A DNA stretch of 58,000 bases from an uncultured Bacteroidales bacterium (GTDB lineage: Bacteria > Bacteroidota > Bacteroidia > Bacteroidales > CHK158-818). The DNA is taken from assembly GCA_949300615.1 (NCBI GenBank), contig CASGEW010000007.1, positions 1-58,000 on the forward strand, written 5' to 3'. Positions 26,740 through 35,816 of this stretch are shown in pieces (positions within the stretch are counted from its first letter, which is position 1; every line of letters starts with the position of its first letter). The notes beneath the pieces were generated by a model. It was given only the letters and a program-made list of their open reading frames with translations. It was not told where the DNA came from and did not search any database. A program made the translations under genes and the position numbers.

Positions 26740-28911
26740 ATGAAAATAAAAGCACTATTTATCGGAACGGCCTTTTTGTTAAGCACAATCACCGCCCGTG
26801 CCGACGAAGGGATGTGGCTGCTCCCCCTGTTAAAACAACAAAACAGCGAACAACTGAAAAAATTAGGGTTGAACTTAGACCCCGACCAGATATACAATCC
26901 CGACGGGACTTCGCTAAAAGATGCCATCGTAATCTTCGGCGGAGGATGTACCGGAGAGATCATCTCGCCCGAAGGGTTGCTAATCACCAACCATCACTGC
27001 GGATACGGAGCCATACAACAACACAGTACCGTAGAACATAACTACCTGAAAGATGGATTCTGGGCGATGAACAGAAAAGAGGAAATCCCCACACCGGGAT
27101 TAAAAGTCCAATTCATCGACAAGATAGAAGATGTTACCGATTACGTAAAAGAGGCGTTGGAAAACGATCCCGACCCCCATCCGGCCAAATTCCTGTCCGG
27201 CAGTGTTCTAAAAAATTTAGCCATTGCCCGTATCGGGAAAGAGTACCTCAACCAGAATCCGTGGATCGATGTAGAGATAAAGCCCTTTTACGGCGGGAAC
27301 AAATACTATATGTTTACCAAGAAGGTCTATTCGGATGTCCGGTTGGTAGGAGCCCCTCCCTCATCCATCGGCAAATTCGGCGCCGACACCGACAACTGGA
27401 TGTGGCCCCGGCACACCTGCGACTTCTCGCTTTTCCGGGTATATACCGACAAGAACGGAAATCCGGCTGAATACGCCGAAGACAACGTCCCCCTGAAACC
27501 CAAGAAATACCTGAACATCTCCCTGGCCGGGATAAAAGACAACGATTTTACCATGATTATGGGATTTCCCGGTTCTACCAACCGCTACTATACCTCGTGG
27601 GACATCAAACAGAGACGAGACATTTCGAACGCCGTCCGCATCGAGATGCGGGGCATCCGCCAGGAAGAGATGTTGGCCGAAATGTTGGCCGACCCCCAGG
27701 TACAGATTCAATACGCCGCCAAATACTCCGGTTCGAGCAACTACTGGAAAAACTCCATCGGGATGAACCAGGCCATAGACAAACTCGACCTGATTGCCAA
27801 GAAACAAAAAGAAGAAGCAGAATTCAAGGCATGGGCGCAACAACAGGGAAAAACCGAATATGCCAAAGCGCTGGACGACATCCGCGATGCCGTTGAAAAA
27901 AGAGATACCGTAAGTTACCAGATAGCCATGATAGACGAGGCGTTGTTAAACGGCGTCGAGTTCAGCCGCGTATCTCACGCCTTTAATTTCAAGGCGTTGC
28001 AGGAGGCTCTCCAACAAGACAACAAAGAGATTATCCAACAATTGCTGCAAGGACTGGAACTCTCATACCAAGCCTTTGCCAACAAAGACTACAACCAACA
28101 AGTAGATAAACGAGTATCCAAGGTGATGATAAAGGCCTATGCCGACCGAATCAAGGCACAGGACCGTCCGGAAATTTTTTCACTCATTGAGAAAAAATAC
28201 AAAAACAATTACGACAAATTCGTAGAGGATGTTTTCAAGAAATCTATCTTCGGGAGCGAGGCCAACCTGAAAAAGTTTATCAAACGCCCCTCGGTGAAAG
28301 CACTTCAAAACGACTTGATGATCAATTTTTCCAGATCAATTTTCGATAAACGAGTAGCATTGTCAGAAGAACAGATACCACTGAACCAACAACACAACCT
28401 GGCCTCAAAAACCTACATCGCCGGTTTGTTGGAAAAAGAGAAAGACCAAACGCCCTATCCGGATGCCAACTTCTCCATCCGTCTGACCTACGGACAGGTA
28501 CTACCCTACCAACCCAAAGACGGTGTCATCTACAAAAATTACACCACCCTGAAAGGGGTAATGGAAAAAGAGGATCCCGACAACTGGGAATTCATCGTCC
28601 CCGAAAAGCTCAAAACGCTCTACGACAACCGGGACTTCGGCCCTTACGCCCGCGATAACGGAGAAATGCCCGCCTGCTTCATCTCCAACAACGACATTAC
28701 GGGCGGCAACTCGGGTAGCCCCGTGATGAATGCCAACGGAGAATTGATCGGTCTCGCCTTCGACGGGAACTGGGAAGCCATGAGCGGCGACATCGTCTTT
28801 GAGCCCGACCTGCAAAGGTGTATCAACGTCGATATCCGGTACGTACTGTTTATTATCGACAAATATGCCGGAGCCAACCACTTAATAGAAGAAATGACTA
28901 TCGTAAAATAG
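26740..28911 (+). CDS. S46 family dipeptidyl-peptidase, DPP7-like
   Basis: A 723-residue periplasmic serine exopeptidase that removes dipeptides from peptide N-termini. The signal peptide ends at about residue 20 (TARADEGMW). The chymotrypsin-like triad is visible: His in LITNHHCGY (residue 85/86), Asp218 in DTDNWMWPRH and Ser658 in GGNSGSPV. The residue after FD in the S1-pocket segment FDGNWEAM is Gly676. In this family Gly at that site marks DPP7-type enzymes (hydrophobic P1), while Arg marks Asp/Glu-specific DPP11, so DPP7-like specificity is inferred. The S9 peptidase follows 6 bp downstream, suggesting joint peptide digestion. Confidence 0.92.
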   Translation: MKIKALFIGTAFLLSTITARADEGMWLLPLLKQQNSEQLKKLGLNLDPDQIYNPDGTSLKDAIVIFGGGCTGEIISPEGLLITNHHCGYGAIQQHSTVEHNYLKDGFWAMNRKEEIPTPGLKVQFIDKIEDVTDYVKEALENDPDPHPAKFLSGSVLKNLAIARIGKEYLNQNPWIDVEIKPFYGGNKYYMFTKKVYSDVRLVGAPPSSIGKFGADTDNWMWPRHTCDFSLFRVYTDKNGNPAEYAEDNVPLKPKKYLNISLAGIKDNDFTMIMGFPGSTNRYYTSWDIKQRRDISNAVRIEMRGIRQEEMLAEMLADPQVQIQYAAKYSGSSNYWKNSIGMNQAIDKLDLIAKKQKEEAEFKAWAQQQGKTEYAKALDDIRDAVEKRDTVSYQIAMIDEALLNGVEFSRVSHAFNFKALQEALQQDNKEIIQQLLQGLELSYQAFANKDYNQQVDKRVSKVMIKAYADRIKAQDRPEIFSLIEKKYKNNYDKFVEDVFKKSIFGSEANLKKFIKRPSVKALQNDLMINFSRSIFDKRVALSEEQIPLNQQHNLASKTYIAGLLEKEKDQTPYPDANFSIRLTYGQVLPYQPKDGVIYKNYTTLKGVMEKEDPDNWEFIVPEKLKTLYDNRDFGPYARDNGEMPACFISNNDITGGNSGSPVMNANGELIGLAFDGNWEAMSGDIVFEPDLQRCINVDIRYVLFIIDKYAGANHLIEEMTIVK

Positions 28912-28917
28912 ACAGGT

Positions 28918-31440
28918 ATGAAAAGAGGAATATTACTATCCACGCTCCTGTTATCGGGCGTTTGGGTGTCAGCACAGACAACAATGCCCGTAACAGGCAT
29001 GAAATATATGGAAAGCGTATCGCTGCGGGAACCCATCAAGAGCGATACCATCGACGTAAAAGGAAAATCGTACGAAACGGCCGCCTTATTGAAAAACACG
29101 GCAACCGGGATGTTCGACGAATCGGCTGCGGTGGTAAACGATGACCAAGGCCGTTACCTCATCGCCAAACCCGACAAGGGATATGCCTTGCACCGCTTCA
29201 AATTCAACATCATGCCCAACCGGTACTCTACCTTGAAAATCGAAATCAAGGCCCCCGGGATGTACGAAGTATATGTAAACGGAGAAAAAAAGGGAGATAA
29301 ATATACCCTCAATACCAAACTGTCGGATACGAAACAGACCCAACACACCATAACAGCCGAACCGGAAATGCAGGAGGTGATTATCAAATACCTCAACTCG
29401 GCCTCGATAGAGAGCGACGATTCGCTGTGGGTGGCCGTGAGCTGTCCGAAAGAGGACTCGCTCAGCCATCCCAACATTACGCCAGACCCGAGACATCCCC
29501 TCTATATCGACGATTTGCTGGTAGGGAAACGTCCCTCCTCAACCTCCATATCCCCCGACGGTAAATTCGTCCTGATCCAATACAGGACAACTTTCGCAGG
29601 CGGAGGAGGCTCAACGGAATCGGTACTCTACCGCATCGCTGACGGGCAACAACAATACATCAAAGAAGGATTGTCGTGGATGCCCTCCTCCCCGCTGCTC
29701 TACTACGTACGCAATACCGACAACGGGCGGGAACTCCGGACCATCGATCCCGAGAATATGCAAGAACAACTGTTGGCAAGCGGGTTGCCCGCAGGACATT
29801 TTACATGGAGCCCGGACGAAACCTTCTTGATCTACTCCGTTTACGAGAGCGCTCCCGAAAAGGGGAAACCCATTATCGAGATCATGGAACCGTCAGACCG
29901 CATAGATGGATGGCGAAACCGCTGCAACCTCTACAAATACGACCTGGCAAGCGGCGTCATGCAACGGCTTACGTTCGGATACCGGAGTACCAATTTATTA
30001 GATATCAGCGGAGACGGTACCAAGTTACTCTTCAACAGCAGTTATCCGAAACTGACGGAAAGGCCTTTCGGGGAAAATTCCGTATTCCTGTTAGACTTGG
30101 CAACCGGAAACATAGACACCTTGTGGCACAAAGACCCCTTTGCCGGAAATGCGCAATTCTCACCCGACGGAACCCAAATACTGATTGCCGCTCCCGCCGA
30201 AGCATTCGGTGGACTGGGATTGAACATCCAAGAGGGACAAACCTCCAATATGTACGATATGCAGGCCTATATCATGAACCTGGCCGACAAAAAGATTACC
30301 CCTATTACCCGACAATTCAATCCCTCGATCGAATCGGCCGTTTGGAACAACTTCGACAACCAAATCTATTTCAGATGCACCGACAAGGATTATGTAACGG
30401 TGTACAAATATTCTCCCACAAAAGAGGCATTTGAGAAGCTACCGCTGGAAGAGGATATTGTCCAATCGTTCCAACTGAGTAAAAATGCTCCCGTAGCCAT
30501 CTACCGCGGACAAAGTACCTCCTATGCAAACCGGGTGCACCTTTACAATACGAAAAAGAACAAATCGGAACTGATCGCCGACCCGCAGGCAGAACAGATG
30601 GCCCAACTGCGGCTGGCTCCTGTAACGGACTGGAATTTCCAAACAGAAGACGGGACTACCATCGAGGGGCGTTATTACCTGCCGCCCAATTTCGACGAAA
30701 ACAAACAATACCCCATGATTGTATATTATTACGGAGGGACCACCCCGACCGACCGTTCGTTCGAGATGCGCTACTCAGGACACTTGTATGCGGCCATGGG
30801 TTACGTGGTATATGTTATCCAACCCAGCGGGACGATCGGCTACGGACAGGAATTCTCGGCACGCCACGTCAATGCGTGGGGAATCAAGACCGCCGACGAC
30901 ATCATTACCGGAACCCAGAAATTCTGCGAGGCACATCCTTTCGTAAACCCCAAAAAGGTTGGTTGTATCGGTGCTTCGTACGGTGGATTCATGACCCAAT
31001 ACCTGCAAACGCAGACCGACATCTTCGCGGCAGCGGTATCGCACGCCGGTATCAGCAGCATTTCGAGCTACTGGGGAGAAGGTTATTGGGGCTACGGATA
31101 CAGCGCTGCGGCCAGTGCCAACAGCTACCCGTGGAACAACAAAGAGCTGTATGTAGAACAGAGCCCGCTCTTCCATGCCGACAAAATCAACACCCCGCTG
31201 TTGCTGATACACGGTACGGTAGATACGAATGTCCCGATAGGGGAAAGCATCCAGATGTTCGCCGCACTGAAAATATTGGGCAAAGAGGTGTCATTCCTGC
31301 AAGTAGAGGGGGAAAACCACGGCATCGCAGACTTCAAAAAACGGATGGCCTGGAAGAAAAGCATCTTCGCCTGGTTTGCCAAATGGCTGCAAGACGACCC
31401 CGCCTGGTGGGACAGTTTATATCCGGAAAAGACTTTATAA
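28918..31440 (+). CDS. S9 family prolyl oligopeptidase-type peptidase
   Basis: An 840-residue exported peptidase with a signal peptide (about 1-21). The first 550 residues form the beta-propeller/TolB-like part, with repeats such as SPDGKFVLIQY, SPDETFLIYSV and SPDGTQILIA. The C-terminal alpha/beta-hydrolase carries the nucleophile Ser687 in GASYGGFMT, Asp769 in HGTVDTNVP and His801 in GENHGIADF. The order and spacing are those of S9 (DPP-IV/acylaminoacyl peptidase-like). Exact specificity is not visible. It is the second gene of a two-peptidase unit with S46; a modest hairpin follows. Confidence 0.9.
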   Translation: MKRGILLSTLLLSGVWVSAQTTMPVTGMKYMESVSLREPIKSDTIDVKGKSYETAALLKNTATGMFDESAAVVNDDQGRYLIAKPDKGYALHRFKFNIMPNRYSTLKIEIKAPGMYEVYVNGEKKGDKYTLNTKLSDTKQTQHTITAEPEMQEVIIKYLNSASIESDDSLWVAVSCPKEDSLSHPNITPDPRHPLYIDDLLVGKRPSSTSISPDGKFVLIQYRTTFAGGGGSTESVLYRIADGQQQYIKEGLSWMPSSPLLYYVRNTDNGRELRTIDPENMQEQLLASGLPAGHFTWSPDETFLIYSVYESAPEKGKPIIEIMEPSDRIDGWRNRCNLYKYDLASGVMQRLTFGYRSTNLLDISGDGTKLLFNSSYPKLTERPFGENSVFLLDLATGNIDTLWHKDPFAGNAQFSPDGTQILIAAPAEAFGGLGLNIQEGQTSNMYDMQAYIMNLADKKITPITRQFNPSIESAVWNNFDNQIYFRCTDKDYVTVYKYSPTKEAFEKLPLEEDIVQSFQLSKNAPVAIYRGQSTSYANRVHLYNTKKNKSELIADPQAEQMAQLRLAPVTDWNFQTEDGTTIEGRYYLPPNFDENKQYPMIVYYYGGTTPTDRSFEMRYSGHLYAAMGYVVYVIQPSGTIGYGQEFSARHVNAWGIKTADDIITGTQKFCEAHPFVNPKKVGCIGASYGGFMTQYLQTQTDIFAAAVSHAGISSISSYWGEGYWGYGYSAAASANSYPWNNKELYVEQSPLFHADKINTPLLLIHGTVDTNVPIGESIQMFAALKILGKEVSFLQVEGENHGIADFKKRMAWKKSIFAWFAKWLQDDPAWWDSLYPEKTL

Positions 31441-31469
31441 CGATACAACTCATCGCATAATAAAACAAA

Positions 31470-31497
31470 GAGACAGGCTTTCAAACGGGCCTGTCTC
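31470..31497 (+). terminator. Hairpin after the S9 peptidase gene
   Basis: Stem GAGACAGGC (31470-31478) / GCCTGTCTC (31489-31497), 10-nt loop. The T-run is weak, so readthrough into the HAD gene is possible. Confidence 0.5.
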
Positions 31498-31521
31498 ACT
31501 GTTTCATAAAAACCTGTACAT

Positions 31522-32292
31522 ATGATTAAAGCGGCATTTTTCGATATAGACGGTACGTTGGTCAGTTTCAATACCCACCGGATACCCGACTCTACGGTAG
31601 AAGCCTTAAACGAACTTCGGGCAAAAGGAATCAAAACGTTTGTAGCAACCGGCAGGCACAAAGCCGTTATCGACAATTTGGGGGACTTGAAGTTCGACGG
31701 ATACATCACCTTAAACGGAGGAATGTGTTTAGTTGAAAACCAACCGATTTATAAACACAGTATCACGCAGGAAGATGTCAATAAGTTTATCCATTATCAG
31801 GAGAGAGCTCCATTCCCTACCATCGTCTTTACCGAGCAGGAGATGCATATCAATTACAGCAATCCAGAAGTAGAGAGTGTCCTAAAAATTCTCAACTTTC
31901 CGCATCTTCCCCAGAAAGATGTAGCAAAGTTCCAAGATAAAGAGGTGATGCAATTCGTCTCGTTCTTCCAGGCAAAACAGGAAAAACAAATCCTGCAAGA
32001 ATTACCACATTGCGAGGTTACCCGTTGGCATCCACTCTTTGCCGACATCATTCCACAAGGGAGCAGCAAGCAGGTAGGTATAGACAAAATAGCCGAATAT
32101 TTCGGTATCGGTATCGACGAATGTATTGCTTTTGGAGACGGAGGAAACGACATATCGATGTTACGGCACGCCGGGATTGGCGTAGCCATGGGAAATGCGA
32201 CGGATGAGGTCAAACAAAACGCCGACTATGTAACCGCTCCGATAGACGATGACGGCATACTATATGCCCTCAGACAACTCAACATCCTGTAA
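31522..32292 (+). CDS. Cof-type HAD-IIB phosphatase
   Basis: A 256-residue haloacid-dehalogenase phosphatase of the Cof/YbiV group. Motif I is FFDIDGTLVSF with the nucleophile Asp near residue 8. Motif II is FVATGRHKAV. The IIB cap lies at about 80-190. Motifs III and IV include SSKQVGIDKIAEYFG and AFGDGGNDISMLRHAGIGVA. It dephosphorylates small sugar or cofactor phosphates; the substrate cannot be predicted. It ends at a hairpin shared with the convergent gene. Confidence 0.9.
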   Translation: MIKAAFFDIDGTLVSFNTHRIPDSTVEALNELRAKGIKTFVATGRHKAVIDNLGDLKFDGYITLNGGMCLVENQPIYKHSITQEDVNKFIHYQERAPFPTIVFTEQEMHINYSNPEVESVLKILNFPHLPQKDVAKFQDKEVMQFVSFFQAKQEKQILQELPHCEVTRWHPLFADIIPQGSSKQVGIDKIAEYFGIGIDECIAFGDGGNDISMLRHAGIGVAMGNATDEVKQNADYVTAPIDDDGILYALRQLNIL

Positions 32293-32310
32293 AAACGATT
32301 ACCTAAAAAT

Positions 32311-32358
32311 AAAGCTGTATTCCAACGCTCTTTCATGCGATAGAATACAGCTTTTCTT
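32311..32358. terminator. Bidirectional terminator between the HAD gene and the beta-barrel gene
   Basis: Perfect 12-bp stem AAAGCTGTATTC (32311-32322) / GAATACAGCTTT (32343-32354), A-run on one side and T-run on the other. Confidence 0.8.
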
Positions 32359-32369
32359 ATCAGAAGTTC

Positions 32370-33512
32370 CTATTGAAAGCGCACCATACGGGCAAACCCA
32401 CTGTATGCCACCGACAGGCCTATATGGAATCCTTTTTCAAACAGGTCATAATCGGCATACGACACATAGGCCTTCATGCGCAACGAGGAGGTGTACATCT
32501 CCCTATGTCCGAACCAAGAGGAGGGATTAACCGACAACAACGTAGAAAACTTGTAATCGACGGCCAAACCTCCAATGACGTTAAAATCGTTCATGGCCAC
32601 TTTTACTTCGTTTCGCTGCTCCTGGCCCAAATCCATCACTTTGGAATATTGGCTCCAAACAACGCCGGCAAAGGGCATGACTCTGACTTTATGGGAGTCA
32701 TACACATCATACCCCAAACATAAATCTATCGTGGAATAGACCGTATGTTTATCCTTCTGCCACGTTATTCTCTCGTCTTTGTACGGAACTTGCATATCTG
32801 CCCTGTTACGGGTAAACCCACCGGCAAAATCAGCAAGGAAATGAGCTTTCTTATACACCAGGTCTATCCCTAAGCAAAATTGTCCGGATGGAGTAAAATA
32901 GTGCGCCAACGAGCCCGTAGGAAATTCGGTATTCATGCCCAAAGCAAATCCATACCCCAAATTACGGGGGACAAAACTGACCGGAACACTCGACGGGACA
33001 TTGTTCAACAAGCGGGCAATATGAGCCTCCCATTCTGCCAATTTTTTTTCATTGCGTCCCTCTACGGTCTCCTCGCGCATGGATTCGATCTGTTCGTCGT
33101 ACGTATTCAGGTAGTTTCGCAAGGCAGCCTCTATCTCGATGGAAGGCAAACCCTTGTCGATCTCTCTTTGCAAAAGCCGACAGTAATACTCCATCAAATC
33201 GAATACGGCCTGATTATACCGCAATGCCTCTTCGGTACGGTAGTCCGGATGGGTCCAGGTCCGGTCCAAATCGACGTATGTATATAATACCGGGTGATAA
33301 ACGGTTATATCATCCTGCTTCTCTTTGGTCTTCTTTACACCGATCCACGCACGCAAACCGGAAGTAACGCCTTTTTCGTCGGTCGATTCCTTGAAATCGT
33401 TCCACGTCAGCCGTCCGTCGTCCCACAATTTTATGTTCTGGGGCTCTGTGTCTGCGGCAAACGCCTGTACTACAAAACAGCTCAAAAGAATAAAGAGAGC
33501 GATGATTCTCAT
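32370..33512 (-). CDS. Exported two-part protein: DUF922-like N-terminus and C-terminal beta-barrel
   Basis: A 380-residue protein with a signal peptide (about 1-20, ending AFAAD). Residues about 25-150 resemble the DUF922-type predicted secreted protease pattern in its LTWNDFKE opening and a later helix (ALRYNQAVFDLMEYYCRLL), but the metal-binding HExxH-like site expected there is absent, so this part would be inactive. Residues about 185-380 are alternating aromatic/hydrophobic strands (YGFALGMNTEFPTG, FLADFAGGFTRNRA) and the protein ends SGFARMVRFQ, with a terminal-aromatic pattern of an outer-membrane barrel. It starts 13 bp after argF', at the end of the proline/arginine operon. The DUF922 link is my inference; otherwise unrecognised. 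Confidence 0.5.
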   Translation of the reverse strand: MRIIALFILLSCFVVQAFAADTEPQNIKLWDDGRLTWNDFKESTDEKGVTSGLRAWIGVKKTKEKQDDITVYHPVLYTYVDLDRTWTHPDYRTEEALRYNQAVFDLMEYYCRLLQREIDKGLPSIEIEAALRNYLNTYDEQIESMREETVEGRNEKKLAEWEAHIARLLNNVPSSVPVSFVPRNLGYGFALGMNTEFPTGSLAHYFTPSGQFCLGIDLVYKKAHFLADFAGGFTRNRADMQVPYKDERITWQKDKHTVYSTIDLCLGYDVYDSHKVRVMPFAGVVWSQYSKVMDLGQEQRNEVKVAMNDFNVIGGLAVDYKFSTLLSVNPSSWFGHREMYTSSLRMKAYVSYADYDLFEKGFHIGLSVAYSGFARMVRFQ

Positions 33513-33525
33513 AAAATCCGACAGA

Positions 33526-34479
33526 TTATAAATTTTCCAATATACGCTTTAAAACAACTTGTGCCGAGATTTCCCGGTTCGCAGCTTCGGGAATGACGAT
33601 GGAACGAGGGCTCTCGATGACTTCGTCCGTTACGATCATATTCCGTCTAACCGGCAAACAGTGCATAAAATAGGCATTGTTGGTAAGTGCCATCTTTTCG
33701 GCATCGACCGTCCAACGGCGATCTGTATTGATGACCTTCCCGTAATTGGGATCGGCATAGGCCGCCCAGTTCTTGGCATAGATAAAATCGGCTCCCTCAA
33801 AGGCTTTGCGCTGATCATATTCGATGCGGGCGTTACCGGTAAATTGGGGGTCCAGCTCATACCCTTCGGGATGGGTGATGACAAATTCATAATCGGTTTC
33901 ATTCATCCATTCGGCAAAGGAGTTGGGTACGGCCTGCGGAAGTGCCCGCGGATGGGGCGCCCACGACATGACCACCTTGGGCCGTTCTTTCTGCTTGTAC
34001 TCTTCGATCGTAATCAGGTCGGCAAACGACTGCAACGGATGGCGCGTGGCAGCTTCCATACTGAACACAGGCCGTCCCGAATATTGGATGAACTGCGACA
34101 ATATCTTTTCTTGATAATCGTCCTCCTTGTTTTCAAACTTGGCAAATGCCCTTACGCCGATGATGTCGCAATAATTGCCCATCACGGGGATGGCTTCGAG
34201 CAGGTGTTCCGATTTATCGCCGTCCATCACTACGCCTCGCTCTGTTTCGAGCTTCCAGGCCCCCTGATTTACATCGAGCACTATCACGTTCATGCCCAGA
34301 TTCATGGCTGCTTTCTGTGTACTTAAACGGGTACGGAGACTGGAATTGAAAAACAACATCAACAGGGTTTTATCCTTCCCCAGGTGTTTATAGGCAAATC
34401 GGTTCTTTTTTACTTCAAGTGCCTCTTTGACGGCCTCTTTCAGATTTCCTAAATCTTTTACATTGGTAAAATGACGCAT
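33526..34479 (-). CDS. argF': N-succinylornithine (or N-acetylornithine) carbamoyltransferase
   Basis: A 317-residue transcarbamylase of the acylated-ornithine group, used in Bacteroidales arginine synthesis in place of ordinary ornithine carbamoyltransferase. The carbamoyl-phosphate motif is FFNSSLRTRLSTQ. The family-specific loop KLETERGVVMDGDK, the second-substrate region FSMEAATRHPLQSFADL and the C-terminal MHCLPVRRNMIVTDEV are all present. The specificity residue after DGDK is Ser90; from memory the characterised B. fragilis enzyme has Pro there and acetylornithine enzymes have Glu. Ser is compatible with N-succinylornithine. It sits 18 bp after proA. Confidence 0.9.
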   Translation of the reverse strand: MRHFTNVKDLGNLKEAVKEALEVKKNRFAYKHLGKDKTLLMLFFNSSLRTRLSTQKAAMNLGMNVIVLDVNQGAWKLETERGVVMDGDKSEHLLEAIPVMGNYCDIIGVRAFAKFENKEDDYQEKILSQFIQYSGRPVFSMEAATRHPLQSFADLITIEEYKQKERPKVVMSWAPHPRALPQAVPNSFAEWMNETDYEFVITHPEGYELDPQFTGNARIEYDQRKAFEGADFIYAKNWAAYADPNYGKVINTDRRWTVDAEKMALTNNAYFMHCLPVRRNMIVTDEVIESPRSIVIPEAANREISAQVVLKRILENL

Positions 34480-34497
34480 ATCTTTTACGGTTTATGT

Positions 34498-35748
34498 TTA
34501 ACTCCTAATTTGTCCGTTGCCGGTTATCTGGTATTTGTAGCTGGTCATCTCGGGCAATGCCATCGGCCCGCGGGCGTGCAGTTTCTGGGTACTGATACCG
34601 ATTTCTGCCCCAAAGCCAAATTGTCCGCCGTCGGTAAAGGCGGTAGAGACATTGCTATATACACAAGCTGCATCGACCTCCTTGAAGAAACGGGCGATGT
34701 GTTGCGGATTTTCGCTGACAATGGCTTCACTGTGTTTGGAGGAATAGCGAGCAATGTGCTCGATGGCTCCGTCCAAACCATCGACTGTTTTTACAGCCAT
34801 CTTGTACGACAGGAACTCGGTGCCGAAACTCTCCGGCACAGCATGTTCCAACAGCGTCGACGGATAGCCTCCCTGCAAGGCAGCAAAGGCCTCCTCGTCG
34901 GCATATATCACCACCTGGCTATCGGCCAACGGTGCGCACAATTGGGATAAATCGCCCAGGCGACTCCGGTCTATCAACAGGCAGTCCAACGCATTGCAAA
35001 CGCTTACCCGGCGAGTTTTGGCATTGTTGACGATGGCCTGACCCTTGGCAAGATCGCCTTCGGCATCGAAATAGGTGTGGCAGATGCCGGCACCGGTTTC
35101 TATGACAGGAACTTTTGAATTGTTACGGACATAGTTGATAAGGGCTTGACTGCCGCGCGGAATAATCAGATCAACCCACTCTACGGCTTGCAACAGTTGG
35201 GCGGTTGCCTCTCTGTCGGCCGGCAACAAGACTACGGTACGGGGATCTATACCGAAAGTTATCAACACCCTGTTGATAACCTCAACAATGGCCCGGTTGG
35301 AGTTATGGGCATCGTGGCTCCCTTTCAAAATACAGGCGTTTCCCGATTTCAGACAAAGGGAAAATACATCGAAACTGACATTGGGCCGCGCTTCGTAAAT
35401 AATACCCACGACCCCGAAAGGTACAGATACTTTGGTAATCTCCATCCCATTGGGACGTACGGTCTTACTCAACACCTTTCCCAGCGGAGAGGGTAATTTC
35501 GCTACCTGGCGCATATCGGCGGCAATAGCCTGTATCCGCTCCCGGGTCAGTTTCAACCGGTCGTATTTCGGGTCGGAAGGTTCCATGAGGGCCAAGTCTT
35601 TGGCATTCTCGGCCAATATATCGGCGGCAGATTTCTCCGCTTCGTCGGCCACGGCACAAAGGAGGCTGTTTATGGTTTTCTCGTCTATCAGATTCAGTTT
35701 GCGAGAGGCAACCTTTACCGCCCGGAAAGTATCATTCAAACAATTCAT
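34498..35748 (-). CDS. proA: Glutamate-5-semialdehyde dehydrogenase (gamma-glutamyl phosphate reductase)
   Basis: A 416-residue NADPH-dependent enzyme making glutamate-5-semialdehyde, the second step of proline synthesis. Aldehyde-dehydrogenase fold with the conserved [30 protein letters not shown], and the catalytic Cys region in [14 protein letters not shown]. The C-terminal part ([19 protein letters not shown]) is typical. It lies 68 bp after proB with a candidate promoter between them, and 18 bp before argF'. Confidence 0.95.
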   Translation of the reverse strand: MNCLNDTFRAVKVASRKLNLIDEKTINSLLCAVADEAEKSAADILAENAKDLALMEPSDPKYDRLKLTRERIQAIAADMRQVAKLPSPLGKVLSKTVRPNGMEITKVSVPFGVVGIIYEARPNVSFDVFSLCLKSGNACILKGSHDAHNSNRAIVEVINRVLITFGIDPRTVVLLPADREATAQLLQAVEWVDLIIPRGSQALINYVRNNSKVPVIETGAGICHTYFDAEGDLAKGQAIVNNAKTRRVSVCNALDCLLIDRSRLGDLSQLCAPLADSQVVIYADEEAFAALQGGYPSTLLEHAVPESFGTEFLSYKMAVKTVDGLDGAIEHIARYSSKHSEAIVSENPQHIARFFKEVDAACVYSNVSTAFTDGGQFGFGAEIGISTQKLHARGPMALPEMTSYKYQITGNGQIRS

Positions 35749-35768
35749 TCGTATTCTTTTAGGTTGTA

Positions 35769-35776
35769 CAAAAGTA
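35769..35776 (-). promoter_or_regulatory. Candidate internal -7 box between proB and proA
   Basis: Minus-strand TACTTTTG fits TAnnTTTG and lies 20 bp before the proA ATG. No TTTG partner is seen, so a separate promoter is only possible. Confidence 0.3.
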
Positions 35777-35816
35777 CGTTTTTCTTTTCAATAACGTTTT
35801 GTATCGGTTATGAAAT

